A stretch of 35,480 nt of DNA from Gammaproteobacteria bacterium (GTDB taxonomy: Bacteria; Pseudomonadota; Gammaproteobacteria; SZUA-229). The stretch covers positions 1 to 35,480 of the forward strand of contig JAPHSZ010000151.1 in NCBI GenBank assembly GCA_026196545.1, written 5' to 3'. Position numbers and translations under genes: made by a program. Shown one piece after another: positions 24,132 to 33,057 of the stretch; within the stretch, counting starts at the first letter, position 1, and the number at the start of each line of letters is the position of its first letter. The notes beneath the pieces are model-generated. The model searched no databases. It was not told where the DNA came from and saw nothing but the letters and a program-made list of their open reading frames with translations.

Positions 24132-24449
24132 CTATCTATCGTAGTGCTTTCGATCCTTGCGCCGACGTCCCGCCTGCTGGGAAACCACACCGGTGACCAC
24201 ATCCAGGCTTTCAATCTCGACGGTGTCGTATAAATCGTTCAGTGGCTGAAGGTAATACTTTTCTTCGTAGATTTTTAACTGCCTGAAAATCAGCTCATCA
24301 TTGTGAGTAGCAATTACATAACTGCCGTCCCTGATTGCGCCGGCAGGATCAATAACAATAATTACACCTTCTTTAAATTCCGGCTGCATGCTGTCACCCA
24401 GCACCCGCAATGCATAAGGCTCGCTTTCACTACAACCACCAGTACCCAT
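24132..24449 (-). CDS. S24/LexA-like small protein with Arg in place of catalytic Lys
   Basis: A 105-aa protein. I chose the second in-frame ATG (24447-24449) because GAGG lies 6 nt before it, and the protein then starts MGTGGCSESEPYALRVLGDS. GDSMQPEFKEG contains the serine of the S24 Ser-Lys dyad. In LexA/UmuD proteins the lysine sits in an EVTVKR-like strand; the matching segment here is ELIFRQLKI, with Arg at the expected place. There is no DNA-binding domain. It therefore keeps the LexA C-terminal fold but probably lacks self-cleavage. A basic tail, GRRRKDRKHYDR, ends the chain. It converges on the FecR gene and diverges from the SlyD-like gene. Confidence 0.78.
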   Translation of the reverse strand: MGTGGCSESEPYALRVLGDSMQPEFKEGVIIVIDPAGAIRDGSYVIATHNDELIFRQLKIYEEKYYLQPLNDLYDTVEIESLDVVTGVVSQQAGRRRKDRKHYDR

Positions 24450-24583
24450 ACACAACCTCATAAGCTATTGATTTTCAGATCGGAATTATACACCCTGGCT
24501 GTGCTGCTTTCTATGCAGACCATCGGCATTCCGTGTAAAATGTCCGCCCACAAAATAATCGTGACCATATCCTTGAGGAAACC

Positions 24584-25063
24584 ATGGCTGATACCATCGC
24601 AAAAAATAAATTTGTCTCTCTTGTCTACAACATCACCGACGAAACCAATGAAGTACTCGAACGTATAGACCTGCCCGTGCCACTCATTCTTGGTCACAAC
24701 AGCCAGCTAATCGAAAAAATTGAACAGGCCCTGGTAGGTAAAAAACAGGGCGATGAAATCAGCGTCACACTCAGCGCAGAAGAAGGTTTTGGCCCACACC
24801 TGCCCGAACTGACTTTTACCGATGATCTTGCCAATGTACCCCAGGAATTTCAGCATATCGGTGCACAAGTCCAGTTCCAGAATGACCAGGGCGAGGTCAA
24901 GGAATTCCGCGTTATCAGCATCGAAAATGGCAAACTCACCGTCGATGGCAACCACCCGTTCGCAGGCAAGGCCATTACCTACAACATTACCATCACTGAA
25001 GTACGCGACCCAACGCCTGAAGAAATGACCAATGGCGTGGAAAACCAGCCATCACTGCACTAA
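24584..25063 (+). CDS. SlyD-like FKBP peptidyl-prolyl isomerase
   Basis: A 159-aa cytoplasmic FKBP-type prolyl isomerase and chaperone. The N-terminal half-domain (KFVSLVYNITDETNEVLE, PLILGHNSQLIEKIEQALVG) and the C-terminal VDGNHPFAGKAI strand enclose an insert-in-flap domain (about residues 70-128), the SlyD arrangement. The histidine/cysteine-rich metal-binding tail of E. coli SlyD is missing; the end is GVENQPSLH. GAGGA precedes ATG. The divergent 122-bp gap to the S24-like gene holds its promoter, which I could not define. Confidence 0.88.
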   Translation: MADTIAKNKFVSLVYNITDETNEVLERIDLPVPLILGHNSQLIEKIEQALVGKKQGDEISVTLSAEEGFGPHLPELTFTDDLANVPQEFQHIGAQVQFQNDQGEVKEFRVISIENGKLTVDGNHPFAGKAITYNITITEVRDPTPEEMTNGVENQPSLH

Positions 25064-25170
25064 TTGCGGATACGCGAGATTTATACCCCCATAAAAGGCT
25101 TTATTGCTGAAAAAATAAGTGGATTAAGGTATTCTCGCACTCCTGATTTATCATTCAGAGCCAGAACCCA

Positions 25171-25524
25171 ATGTCATCCATACCCGATATCACTGACACA
25201 GAACAATGGACGGTCTCAACCACGCTAAAAGAGCGCTGGCCGGAACTGGATATCGAACTGCAACTCGCCGATGTCGAAATCCGTATGCTACCCAGTGACC
25301 GTGAACTCACTGAGTGCCCGGCGATCTTCTGGCAGGTGGATGATGCCAGCTTTGTCATCATCAAGGTCGCTGAAAAAGTCTACCGTGCCCAGTTTTACTA
25401 TCGCGGCTACCAGCAGTACGGCAGCGGCTTTGAAGACATTGATGACATCGCCGACTGCGTGGTCACCATGCTGCAGGTGCACGCTGACCGCGAAACGGTA
25501 AGGGCCGAAGAACAATCATCATGA
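25171..25524 (+). CDS. Unknown 117-aa protein
   Basis: An acidic, soluble-looking protein, starting MSSIPDITDTEQWTV, with no family I recognise. A core of LKERWPELDIELQLADVEIRM and FWQVDDASFVIIKVAEKVY, then YRAQFYYRGYQQYG, suggests an alpha/beta fold. It has two cysteines (TECPAIF, DCVVTM). No clear ribosome site is seen. Upstream, at 25084-25100, TACCCCCATAAAAGG resembles the left half of the 216-230 dyad. It precedes the PPi-phosphofructokinase gene by 43 nt. Confidence 0.7.
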   Translation: MSSIPDITDTEQWTVSTTLKERWPELDIELQLADVEIRMLPSDRELTECPAIFWQVDDASFVIIKVAEKVYRAQFYYRGYQQYGSGFEDIDDIADCVVTMLQVHADRETVRAEEQSS

Positions 25525-25567
25525 CAAAAATATTTAAAACATAAACCTACTCAACAGAGGAAAACCT

Positions 25568-26836
25568 ATGAGCAAGAAAATGAACGCATTTTATGCACAG
25601 TCCGGTGGTGTCACTGCCGTGATCAATGCATCTGCATGTGGTGTTATTGAAACTGCCCGCGCCAACAAAGACAAAATCGGTAAAGTTTACGCTGGCAACA
25701 ACGGCATCATCGGTGCTTTGAGCGAAGAACTGATCGATACCAGCAAGGAAACTAAAAGCACAATCGCTGGCCTGCGCAGCACGCCTTCCGGTGCTTTCGG
25801 TTCATGTCGTTTCAAGCTAAAAAGTCTGGAAGACAACAAAGCTGAATATGAGCGCCTGATCGAAGTATTCAAGGCACACAACATCGGTTACTTCTTCTAC
25901 AATGGCGGCGGCGATTCTGCTGACACCTGTTTGAAGGTTTCTCAGATCGGTAAAAAAATGGGCTACCCCATCACAGCGGTTCACGTACCAAAAACAGTTG
26001 ATAATGACCTGCCTATCACTGACAACTGCCCAGGTTTTGGTTCAGTGGCTAAATACATCGCAGTTTCTACTATGGAAGCCAGCTTTGACGTTGCTTCTAT
26101 GTGCAAAACTTCAACTAAAGTATTCGTACTTGAAGTAATGGGACGTCACGCTGGCTGGATTGCAGCTGCAGGTGCCATGGCTTCAACTGAAGATCATGAA
26201 ATCCCCATCGTTGTTCTATTCCCGGAAGTTAAGTTCGACCAGAAAGCATTCCTGAAGAATGTTGATGAAAAAGTTAAAAAATTCGGTTACTGCACAGTCG
26301 TGGTATCTGAAGGTGTGGCATGGCCAAATGGCAAGTTCCTTGCTGAAACTGGTCTAAAAGATGCATTCGGCCACAGCCAGCTGGGGGGCGCGGCACCTGT
26401 TGTTGCCGGCATGATCCAGGAAAAACTGGGCCACAAATACCACTGGGCAGTGGCTGACTACCTGCAACGCGCCGCTCGTCACATCTCTTCTAAATCTGAT
26501 GTTGAACAGGCTTATGCAACCGGTAAAAAAGCAGTTGAATACGCAATTAAAGGCCATAACTCAGTAATGCCTGCGATCAAACGTACCAGCAACAAACCTT
26601 ACAAGTGGAAAATCGAAATGGCACCACTGAAGAAAGTCGCTAATGTTGAAAAGATGATGCCCAAGAGCTTCATCTCTAAAGATGGCTTCGGTATCACCAA
26701 AAAATGTCGTGAATACCTTGAGCCTCTGATCAGGGGTGAAGAATTCCCGGCATTCAACAAAAACGGCCTGCCTAAATACGTTACTTTGAAGAAAATAATG
26801 GTTGAGAAGAAGTGCGGCCCTTTTGAAGTGAAATAA
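25568..26836 (+). CDS. pfp: PPi-dependent 6-phosphofructokinase
   Basis: A 422-aa enzyme interconverting fructose 6-phosphate + PPi and fructose 1,6-bisphosphate + Pi. The N-terminal SGGVTAVINASACGV, YNGGGDSADT (replacing the ATP-enzyme GGDGS with an acidic/Ser pattern), PKTVDNDLPITDNCPGFGS with the catalytic TVDND, and VMGRHAGWIAAAGA are clear family motifs. In autotrophs this enzyme can also act on Calvin-cycle sugar phosphates and recover PPi. AGAGG precedes ATG by about 8 nt. A 68-aa gene follows after 25 nt, then adenylate kinase. The reversible PPi chemistry links it to HppA and Sat in the same window. Confidence 0.92.
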   Translation: MSKKMNAFYAQSGGVTAVINASACGVIETARANKDKIGKVYAGNNGIIGALSEELIDTSKETKSTIAGLRSTPSGAFGSCRFKLKSLEDNKAEYERLIEVFKAHNIGYFFYNGGGDSADTCLKVSQIGKKMGYPITAVHVPKTVDNDLPITDNCPGFGSVAKYIAVSTMEASFDVASMCKTSTKVFVLEVMGRHAGWIAAAGAMASTEDHEIPIVVLFPEVKFDQKAFLKNVDEKVKKFGYCTVVVSEGVAWPNGKFLAETGLKDAFGHSQLGGAAPVVAGMIQEKLGHKYHWAVADYLQRAARHISSKSDVEQAYATGKKAVEYAIKGHNSVMPAIKRTSNKPYKWKIEMAPLKKVANVEKMMPKSFISKDGFGITKKCREYLEPLIRGEEFPAFNKNGLPKYVTLKKIMVEKKCGPFEVK

Positions 26837-26861
26837 TTATTTCATCGATTGACGCGTTGCC

Positions 26862-27068
26862 ATGACCCTGGAAAAAGCACACGAACTAATAGCCATGCAC
26901 GTCAGTTTTGGCAGTGGCTATAACCGTAATGCTACGCGCATGATTTTAGGAGAAATCATGCGCGACTTTGGTCAGGCAACCGTTGATCAGCTAATTCGAG
27001 ATTACGATCTCACAGAAAAATGGGGATTCAAACAAGGCGTTTTCTATGAAACCCCCTTTAAAAAATAG
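26862..27068 (+). CDS. Unknown 68-aa protein between pfp and adk
   Basis: A small protein starting MTLEKAHELIAMHVSFG, with a central YNRNATRMILGEIMRDFGQ helix and a C-terminal LTEKWGFKQGVFYE. The start has no good ribosome site, but it lies 25 nt after the pfp stop and is probably translated from the same mRNA. Its composition looks like a real coding sequence. From memory, similar small proteins occur in other sulfur oxidisers, but I cannot name a family. Confidence 0.65.
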   Translation: MTLEKAHELIAMHVSFGSGYNRNATRMILGEIMRDFGQATVDQLIRDYDLTEKWGFKQGVFYETPFKK

Positions 27069-27112
27069 ATTCACATAAAGCAAAGCTAGACAAGGATAAA
27101 AATAATACTTAA

Positions 27113-27784
<672 letters not shown>

Positions 27785-27793
27785 ACTGAATAT

Positions 27794-27820
27794 AAAAGCC
27801 CCGGTAATCGGGGCTTTTTT
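27794..27820 (+). terminator. Intrinsic terminator after adk
   Basis: AAAAGCCCCG (27794-27803), loop GTAAT, CGGGGC (27809-27814) and a run of seven T residues form a classical terminator, 10 nt after the adk stop. Confidence 0.93.
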
Positions 27821-27829
27821 TAGCTAACC

Positions 27830-27843
27830 TTGATCAAGATCAC
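27830..27843. promoter_or_regulatory. FNR/ANR-like box upstream of hppA
   Basis: TTGATCAAGATCAC matches the FNR consensus TTGAT-N4-ATCAA at 9 of 10 defined positions. It lies 60 bp before the hppA start and just after the adk terminator, a position suited to activation of hppA under low oxygen. The identity of the binding protein is inference. Confidence 0.5.
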
Positions 27844-27902
27844 TAGTTAGCCGATAAAAATAATATAAAAAGCAAACCTCAAAAATTATTAGGAGTTCAA
27901 GT

Positions 27903-29921
27903 ATGTCCATTGAAATTATGATCGCCCTCGGTTGTGCCCTCGCAGGCATTGCTTACGGCGTTATTTCCATATTCAACATCCTCGCAAAACCGATGGGTGA
28001 TGATGAAATGAAACGCATTGCTAATGCGGTTCAGGAAGGCGCTATCGCCTATCTATCACGCCAGTACACAACCATTGGTATGGTTGGTGCTGCTTTATTT
28101 ATTGTCATAGGACTTGCTCTGGACTGGTACACCGCCATTGGTTTCGCCCTCGGTGCTACACTTTCTGGTGCTGCCGGTTATATCGGCATGCACGTTTCTG
28201 TACGTTCTAACTCACGTACTGCTGAAGCGGCCAAACAGGGCATCAACCCTGCACTACAGGTTGCATTCAAAGGTGGCGCTATCACCGGTATGCTGGTAGT
28301 GGGTCTTGGTCTTTTAGGTGTGGCGGGTTATTACGCCGTACTAAATGGCATGGGCCTGGATCAAAACAAAGCACTGCACTCGCTGGTCGGCCTGGCATTT
28401 GGTGGCTCACTGATTTCGATCTTTGCTCGATTAGGTGGCGGTATCTTCACCAAGGGTGCAGACGTAGGTGCTGATATCGTAGGTAAAGTTGAAGCCGGTA
28501 TTCCTGAAGATGACCCACGTAACCCTGCAACCATTGCTGATAATGTTGGTGACAACGTGGGTGATTGTGCAGGTATGGCTGCTGATTTGTTTGAAACCTA
28601 TGCAGTAACACTGATTGCTACTATGTTACTCGGTGGCATGCTACTGAAAAATGCCGGTGAACTGGCAGTAACTTACCCACTGGTTCTGGGTGGTGCTTCA
28701 ATCATCGCATCCATTATCGGTACCTTCTTTGTAAAAGCCAATGATGGTGGCAAGATCATGAACGCGCTATATCGAGGCACGCTTGTTTCTGCTGTGCTTT
28801 CTGCTGTTGCTTTCTACTTCATAACTAACAGCATGATGGGTGGTATCGAAGGCTACACAGCCGGCGCACTTTACGGCTGCGCATTAATAGGTCTGGCTTT
28901 GACTGTAGCAATGATCATCATCACCGAGTACTACACCGCTACCGAATACGGTCCGGTTAAACGTATCGCTGAAGCCTCAACCACCGGTGACGGCACTAAC
29001 GTTATTGCCGGTCTGGGTGTATCAATGAAATCAACTGCCCTGCCCGTACTGTCTGTCTGTGCTTCAATCTGGGGCGCTTACGAACTGGCCGGCCTGTACG
29101 GTATCGCGATTGCGGCGACTTCCATGCTGTCGATGACCGGTATTGTTGTTGCACTCGATGCTTACGGACCTATTACTGACAACGCCGGTGGTATCGCCGA
29201 AATGGCTGAACTACCAGAAGATATCCGTAACACAACTGATGCTCTGGATGCCGTAGGTAACACCACCAAAGCGGTAACCAAGGGTTATGCGATTGGTTCT
29301 GCGGGGCTGGCCACACTGGTTCTATTTGCTGATTACACCAATACACTGGGTGCTGCGGGCAAAGTCGTCTCTTTCGACCTGTCTAACCACATGGTTATTA
29401 TTGGCCTGTTCATTGGTGGCCTGGTGCCTTACCTGTTCGGTGCTATGGCGATGGAAGCGGTAGGTCGTGCTGCTGGCGGTATCGTTAACGAAGTACGTCG
29501 TCAGTTCAAGGAAAAGCCCGGCATTATGGATCGCACAGAACAGCCTGATTACTCAAAAGCGGTAGACATGCTGACCAAAGCGGCGATTAAAGAAATGATC
29601 GTGCCATCACTGCTGCCTGTTGCTGTGCCTATTATTGTTGGCCTGACTCTGGGCGCAGAGGCTCTGGGTGGCGTACTGATTGGTACTATCGTAACCGGTC
29701 TATTCGTTGCTATTTCCATGACCACGGGCGGTGGCGCATGGGATAACGCGAAAAAATACATTGAAGACGGCAACTTTGGTGGTAAAGGTTCAGATGCCCA
29801 TAAGGCAGCTGTAACCGGTGACACTGTAGGCGATCCTTACAAAGACACCGCTGGCCCTGCTATCAATCCGTTGATTAAAATCATCAACATTGTGGCATTG
29901 CTGATCGTGCCCCTGCTGTAA
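27903..29921 (+). CDS. hppA: Membrane proton-translocating pyrophosphatase, K+-independent type
   Basis: A 672-aa polytopic membrane pump coupling PPi hydrolysis or synthesis to proton movement. The substrate-binding motif [19 protein letters not shown] begins at residue 213, and [18 protein letters not shown] and [17 protein letters not shown] are further family signatures. [16 protein letters not shown] has Lys456 and Thr459 at the positions that distinguish K+-independent from K+-dependent enzymes. Many hydrophobic helices run through the chain. AGGAG precedes ATG by 8 nt. It is monocistronic between two terminators, with an FNR-like box upstream. Confidence 0.96.
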   Translation: MSIEIMIALGCALAGIAYGVISIFNILAKPMGDDEMKRIANAVQEGAIAYLSRQYTTIGMVGAALFIVIGLALDWYTAIGFALGATLSGAAGYIGMHVSVRSNSRTAEAAKQGINPALQVAFKGGAITGMLVVGLGLLGVAGYYAVLNGMGLDQNKALHSLVGLAFGGSLISIFARLGGGIFTKGADVGADIVGKVEAGIPEDDPRNPATIADNVGDNVGDCAGMAADLFETYAVTLIATMLLGGMLLKNAGELAVTYPLVLGGASIIASIIGTFFVKANDGGKIMNALYRGTLVSAVLSAVAFYFITNSMMGGIEGYTAGALYGCALIGLALTVAMIIITEYYTATEYGPVKRIAEASTTGDGTNVIAGLGVSMKSTALPVLSVCASIWGAYELAGLYGIAIAATSMLSMTGIVVALDAYGPITDNAGGIAEMAELPEDIRNTTDALDAVGNTTKAVTKGYAIGSAGLATLVLFADYTNTLGAAGKVVSFDLSNHMVIIGLFIGGLVPYLFGAMAMEAVGRAAGGIVNEVRRQFKEKPGIMDRTEQPDYSKAVDMLTKAAIKEMIVPSLLPVAVPIIVGLTLGAEALGGVLIGTIVTGLFVAISMTTGGGAWDNAKKYIEDGNFGGKGSDAHKAAVTGDTVGDPYKDTAGPAINPLIKIINIVALLIVPLL

Positions 29922-29946
29922 TCTGGTCACGACTGGTACAAAAAAG

Positions 29947-29976
29947 AGGCGAAGCTCAGGCTTCGCCTTTTTTTTG
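29947..29976 (+). terminator. Intrinsic terminator after hppA
   Basis: AGGCGAAG (29947-29954), loop CTCAGG, CTTCGCCT (29961-29968) and a run of T residues form a clear terminator 25 nt after the hppA stop. Confidence 0.93.
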
Positions 29977-30019
29977 ACTTTTATTTTTCACTGATAAACA
30001 AAAACAACTCTCACACTTT

Positions 30020-30049
30020 TTGACCTGTATCATTAAACAAAATACTAAT
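30020..30049 (+). promoter_or_regulatory. Possible sigma-70 promoter for the hemerythrin gene
   Basis: TTGACC (30020-30025), an 18-bp spacer and ACTAAT (30044-30049) give 5/6 and 4/6 matches to -35 and -10 boxes. It lies just after the hppA terminator and about 50 bp before the next start codon. Confidence 0.4.
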
Positions 30050-30096
30050 CGGATCAGTCTAGTAGCTGTAGAAAGACAAATATAAGGAGGGTTAAG

Positions 30097-30498
30097 ATGA
30101 TTTCTGTTGAAGAATTGAGAGCTGAGAACAATGAAATAAAAGATCTCAGCGAAGTGCTTAGCAATCTGGTCGCGCAGGCCTCGTTGCAGACAAATGCCGT
30201 CTTTTGTGAGTTGCTTGAGCGTTTCCAGAACAAGCTCGACGAGCATTTAAAACATGAAGCGAGATCCATTTATCCTGAACTATTAAATCATGATGACAAA
30301 AATATTAAACAGACCGCAAGAGACTTTATCAGCAACACTCATGAGCTTGAACGCATTCTCTCAAAATACACAAAACGCTGGTGCAAACACGTTAATAAAG
30401 AAAAACATGAAGAATTTAAAAATGAGACCATGGCTGTCTTTAATCTGATAAATGAGCGCATTCAGATGGAAGAGGCACACCTGTTCACCGTTTTATAA
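30097..30498 (+). CDS. Hemerythrin-like HHE-domain protein
   Basis: A 133-aa all-helical protein. The pattern H50-x2-H53-E54 (DEHLKHEARSIYPELL), H82-E83 in NTHELERIL, and E125/E126-H128 near the C-terminus (QMEEAHLF) fits a diiron hemerythrin HHE domain that binds oxygen, NO or iron. A strong AAGGAGG site is present 7 nt before ATG. It heads a short plus-strand set with a DUF465 protein and a DksA-like protein. The role is uncertain: oxygen or redox sensing, or iron handling. Confidence 0.8.
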   Translation: MISVEELRAENNEIKDLSEVLSNLVAQASLQTNAVFCELLERFQNKLDEHLKHEARSIYPELLNHDDKNIKQTARDFISNTHELERILSKYTKRWCKHVNKEKHEEFKNETMAVFNLINERIQMEEAHLFTVL

Positions 30499-30534
30499 AA
30501 TTACGGTATTAATAAATAACTACGAGGTTATATA

Positions 30535-30774
30535 ATGACAATAACTCATCACCCATTGACTGAAGAGTTTCATGAATACAAAGAAAAAATGCACGAACTA
30601 AAAATGAAAAACTCTCATTTTCGACGTCTGACACACGAATATGAAGGTATTGATAAATCCATCGTGCGTGCTGAACAGGGAATAGAAATCGTCAATGATG
30701 ATTATCTTGCCGAAATCAAAAAAGAACGTCTACACTTGAAAGACCTAATTTACCAGATGTTAGTCAGTCAGTAA
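30535..30774 (+). CDS. DUF465/YdcH-family small protein
   Basis: A 79-aa helical protein. HHPLTEEFHEYKEKMHELK, then NSHFRRLTHEYEGIDKSIVRAE and LKKERLHLKDLIYQML-like sequence (here KKERLHLKDLIYQML), are the recognisable pattern of the DUF465 family (YdcH), whose function is not established. A GAGG site lies before ATG. It is 36 nt after the hemerythrin gene. Confidence 0.85.
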   Translation: MTITHHPLTEEFHEYKEKMHELKMKNSHFRRLTHEYEGIDKSIVRAEQGIEIVNDDYLAEIKKERLHLKDLIYQMLVSQ

Positions 30775-30803
30775 TTTTAATCATTATTAAATACGAGACC
30801 ACA

Positions 30804-31142
30804 ATGGAATCATTCGACAAAATAAAACAGCAACTGCTGTCTCTGCGTGAAGAATATACAAAAAGGATTGAAGCCATTCAGATAGATTCACATCACAAGG
30901 AAGAGCCTGTTGAAAAGGATTTTGCCGAACAGGCTACTCAGCGTGAAAACGATGATGTTCTGGCTGCACTCGATGATGAGGCCCAGCACATGGTGCTACA
31001 GATCGATACTGCCCTGTCGCAAATCGAACAGGGCGGCTACGGAATCTGTACAAGCTGTGGTGAAGCCATCCCACATGATCGATTACAGGCCGCCCCCTTT
31101 GTCACCCTGTGCATCCGTTGCGCTGAGAAAACCTCCAGCTAA
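30804..31142 (+). CDS. DksA/TraR-family zinc-finger protein
   Basis: A 112-aa protein with an N-terminal coiled coil (about 1-70, with acidic residues at the likely tip, D51-D52 and D57-D58) and a C-terminal four-cysteine zinc finger (C82, C85, C103, C106: CTSCGEAIP and LCIRCAEK). DksA-type proteins enter the RNA polymerase secondary channel and adjust transcription. The shorter length (112 versus about 150 residues) fits DksA-like rather than DksA itself. It ends 20 nt before a strong 13-bp hairpin. Confidence 0.87.
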   Translation: MESFDKIKQQLLSLREEYTKRIEAIQIDSHHKEEPVEKDFAEQATQRENDDVLAALDDEAQHMVLQIDTALSQIEQGGYGICTSCGEAIPHDRLQAAPFVTLCIRCAEKTSS

Positions 31143-31162
31143 CCGCACTATCAACAATACGC

Positions 31163-31194
31163 CCGTTTGCCAGTACATTGCTACTGGCAAACGG
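31163..31194 (+). terminator. Perfect 13-bp hairpin without T-run after the DksA-like gene
   Basis: CCGTTTGCCAGTA (31163-31175), loop CATTGC, TACTGGCAAACGG (31182-31194) pair perfectly. The sequence after it is TCCATTGC, so it lacks the T-run of an intrinsic terminator. The remaining gap up to sat (31195-31409) shows no gene. A TACCCCA half-site is at 31268-31274. Confidence 0.5.
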
Positions 31195-31409
31195 TCCATT
31201 GCAGCTCACTGAAACAGCACCAGACAATAAACAAGAATCATCCTCATTGCCACTACTGCATAGCCTCTACCCCAAAAGCACTACATCAGGCGACTACGAA
31301 AACAGGCTGTTTTAATGTAGAATTCAGCCCACAATTTTTAAGCCGTATTTAGATTTTAATAAAAGTGCTGGCCAAACAGCCGGCGTGATAGCCATCCAGG
31401 AGAAATTAC

Positions 31410-32603
31410 ATGATTAAACCTCATGGTTCTGATGAACTGAACCCGTTGTTCGTATACGACAGCGCTGAAAACGATGCACTACAGAAAGAAGCCGAAGGCC
31501 TGGCCTCTATCGTTGTTAGCTCTGCTGCCGCCGCTAATGCTGTTATGTTGGGTGCAGGCTACTTTAACCCACTAACCGGTTACATGAACAAGGCCGACGC
31601 ACTGTCTGTAGCGACTGACATGAAAACCACTTCAGGCCTGTTCTGGCCTACACCTGTACTGAACCTGGTTCAGGATGCAGGCAACATCAAAGCCGGCGAC
31701 CGCATCGCACTTAAAGATCCTAACGTTGAAGGCAACCCGGTTGTTGCTGTCATGGACGTTGAGGCCGTTGAAGAATTCAGCGACGAAGACATCGCACTGA
31801 TCGCTGAAAAAGTTTATGCCCCTTCTCCAGATGAAGCCCATCCTGGTGTTGATGCATTCCTGGCACAGGGCAAAGTTTGCCTGTCAGGCCCAATCAAGGT
31901 TCTGAACTTCTCATACTTCCAGACTGAATTCCCGGACACTTTCCGCACTGCAGTTGAAATCCGCAACGAAATCGCTGAGCGCGGCTGGAAGAAAGTTGTT
32001 GCCTTCCAGACTCGTAACCCAATGCACCTGGCGCACGAAGAACTGTGCCACATGGCCATGGATCGCCTGGGTTGTGATGGCCTGGTTATCCACATGCTGC
32101 TGGGCAAACTTAAGAAAGGTGATATCCCTGCACCCGTTCGTGATGCAGCTATCCGCAAAATGGTTGAGCTGTACTTCCCGGAAAACAGCGCGATGGTTAC
32201 CGGTTACGGTTTCGACATGCTGTACGCGGGTCCTCGCGAAGGTGTACTGCACGCCGTCTTCCGCCAGAACATGGGTGCGACTCATTTCATCATTGGTCGT
32301 GACCACGCTGGTGTTGGTGATCACTACGGCGCCTTCGATGCACAGACTATCTTCGAAGATCAGGTACCTGCTGGTGCTCTAGAAATTGAAATCTTCAAAG
32401 CTGACCACACTGCCTACTCCAAGAAACTGGACAAGGTTGTAATGATGTGTGAAGCACCTGACCACACTAAAGACGACTTTGTTCTGCTATCAGGCACCAA
32501 AGTTCGTGAAATGCTGGGCCAGGGCATTGCCCCACCAAAAGAGTTCTCACGTCCTGAAGTAGCCCAGATTTTGATGGACTACTACAAAAGCCTGAACAAC
32601 TAA
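31410..32603 (+). CDS. sat: ATP sulfurylase (dissimilatory, Sat)
   Basis: A 397-aa cytoplasmic enzyme that, in sulfur oxidisers, converts APS + PPi to ATP + sulfate. QTRNPMHLAHEEL from residue 200 is the nucleotide-binding signature, and GRDHAGVGDHYG at 296-307 and the conserved LLSGTKVREMLGQG near the C-terminus are further Sat motifs. AGGAG precedes ATG by 7 nt. It is monocistronic, closed by a strong terminator. Together with AprBA (34256 onward) it completes sulfite oxidation with substrate-level phosphorylation. Confidence 0.97.
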   Translation: MIKPHGSDELNPLFVYDSAENDALQKEAEGLASIVVSSAAAANAVMLGAGYFNPLTGYMNKADALSVATDMKTTSGLFWPTPVLNLVQDAGNIKAGDRIALKDPNVEGNPVVAVMDVEAVEEFSDEDIALIAEKVYAPSPDEAHPGVDAFLAQGKVCLSGPIKVLNFSYFQTEFPDTFRTAVEIRNEIAERGWKKVVAFQTRNPMHLAHEELCHMAMDRLGCDGLVIHMLLGKLKKGDIPAPVRDAAIRKMVELYFPENSAMVTGYGFDMLYAGPREGVLHAVFRQNMGATHFIIGRDHAGVGDHYGAFDAQTIFEDQVPAGALEIEIFKADHTAYSKKLDKVVMMCEAPDHTKDDFVLLSGTKVREMLGQGIAPPKEFSRPEVAQILMDYYKSLNN

Positions 32604-32624
32604 GTTTTAGTCACTAAGGTTACG

Positions 32625-32661
32625 AAAAACGGCGCTGATCGAAAGATCGCGCCGTTTTTTT
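32625..32661 (+). terminator. Intrinsic terminator after sat
   Basis: AAAAACGGCGC, an inner GATC-GAAA-GATC hairpin with one bulged T, and GCGCCGTTTTTTTT make a long stem (32625-32654) with a tetraloop and T-run. Confidence 0.93.
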
Positions 32662-32688
32662 TGGCTTACGTTTATTCATAGCGGTAAA

Positions 32689-32973
32689 ATGCGCACTATG
32701 AAACCCGATACTTCCACAGCCATGCAGGACCTGATCAACGAAGTACGCTCGACCATGCCGTTTGGCGCTGGTGAAGCACAGTTGTGTGCGGACTCGGTCT
32801 CATGCAATGGTTGTTCGTTGAAGCTGTTGGAGTTTCTGGAAATGGAATTACAGGACTGGGAGCAGAAGTTACAGGATGGCGTGCAACCCAGTTTTGGAGA
32901 TATTCACAAAATGGGCAAGACCTGTAAGAAGATTTATATGGTTTTGAGGAAGAATGGTTTGGTGGAGGGGTAG
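32689..32973 (+). CDS. Unknown 94-aa cysteine-containing protein
   Basis: A small acidic helical protein. Four cysteines are grouped: C-x5-C-x2-C in LCADSVSCNGCSLK and a later KTCKKIY. The spacing could bind a metal or a cluster, but no known motif fits exactly. The start could be ATG at 32689 or at 32698 (MKPDTSTAMQ); neither has a convincing ribosome site, although GCGGT lies before the first. It stands alone after the sat terminator. I do not recognise a family. Confidence 0.6.
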   Translation: MRTMKPDTSTAMQDLINEVRSTMPFGAGEAQLCADSVSCNGCSLKLLEFLEMELQDWEQKLQDGVQPSFGDIHKMGKTCKKIYMVLRKNGLVEG

Positions 32974-32993
32974 TTTTTTACTTTTCCCCTCTT

Positions 32994-33046
32994 CCCACGC
33001 TCCAGCGTAGGAACGAGAAAACATTGCTGTGCGAATAAATTCGCAC
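32994..33046. repeat. Pair of REP-like palindromes
   Basis: Two palindromes lie side by side: CCCACGCT-CC-AGCGTAGG (32994-33011, one mismatch) and the perfect GTGCGAAT-AA-ATTCGCAC (33029-33046) followed by CTACAA. Both have the look of dispersed extragenic repeats of gammaproteobacteria. No second copy was seen in this window. They lie between converging genes and may also act as terminators. Confidence 0.5.
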
Positions 33047-33057
33047 CTACAAAAAAC

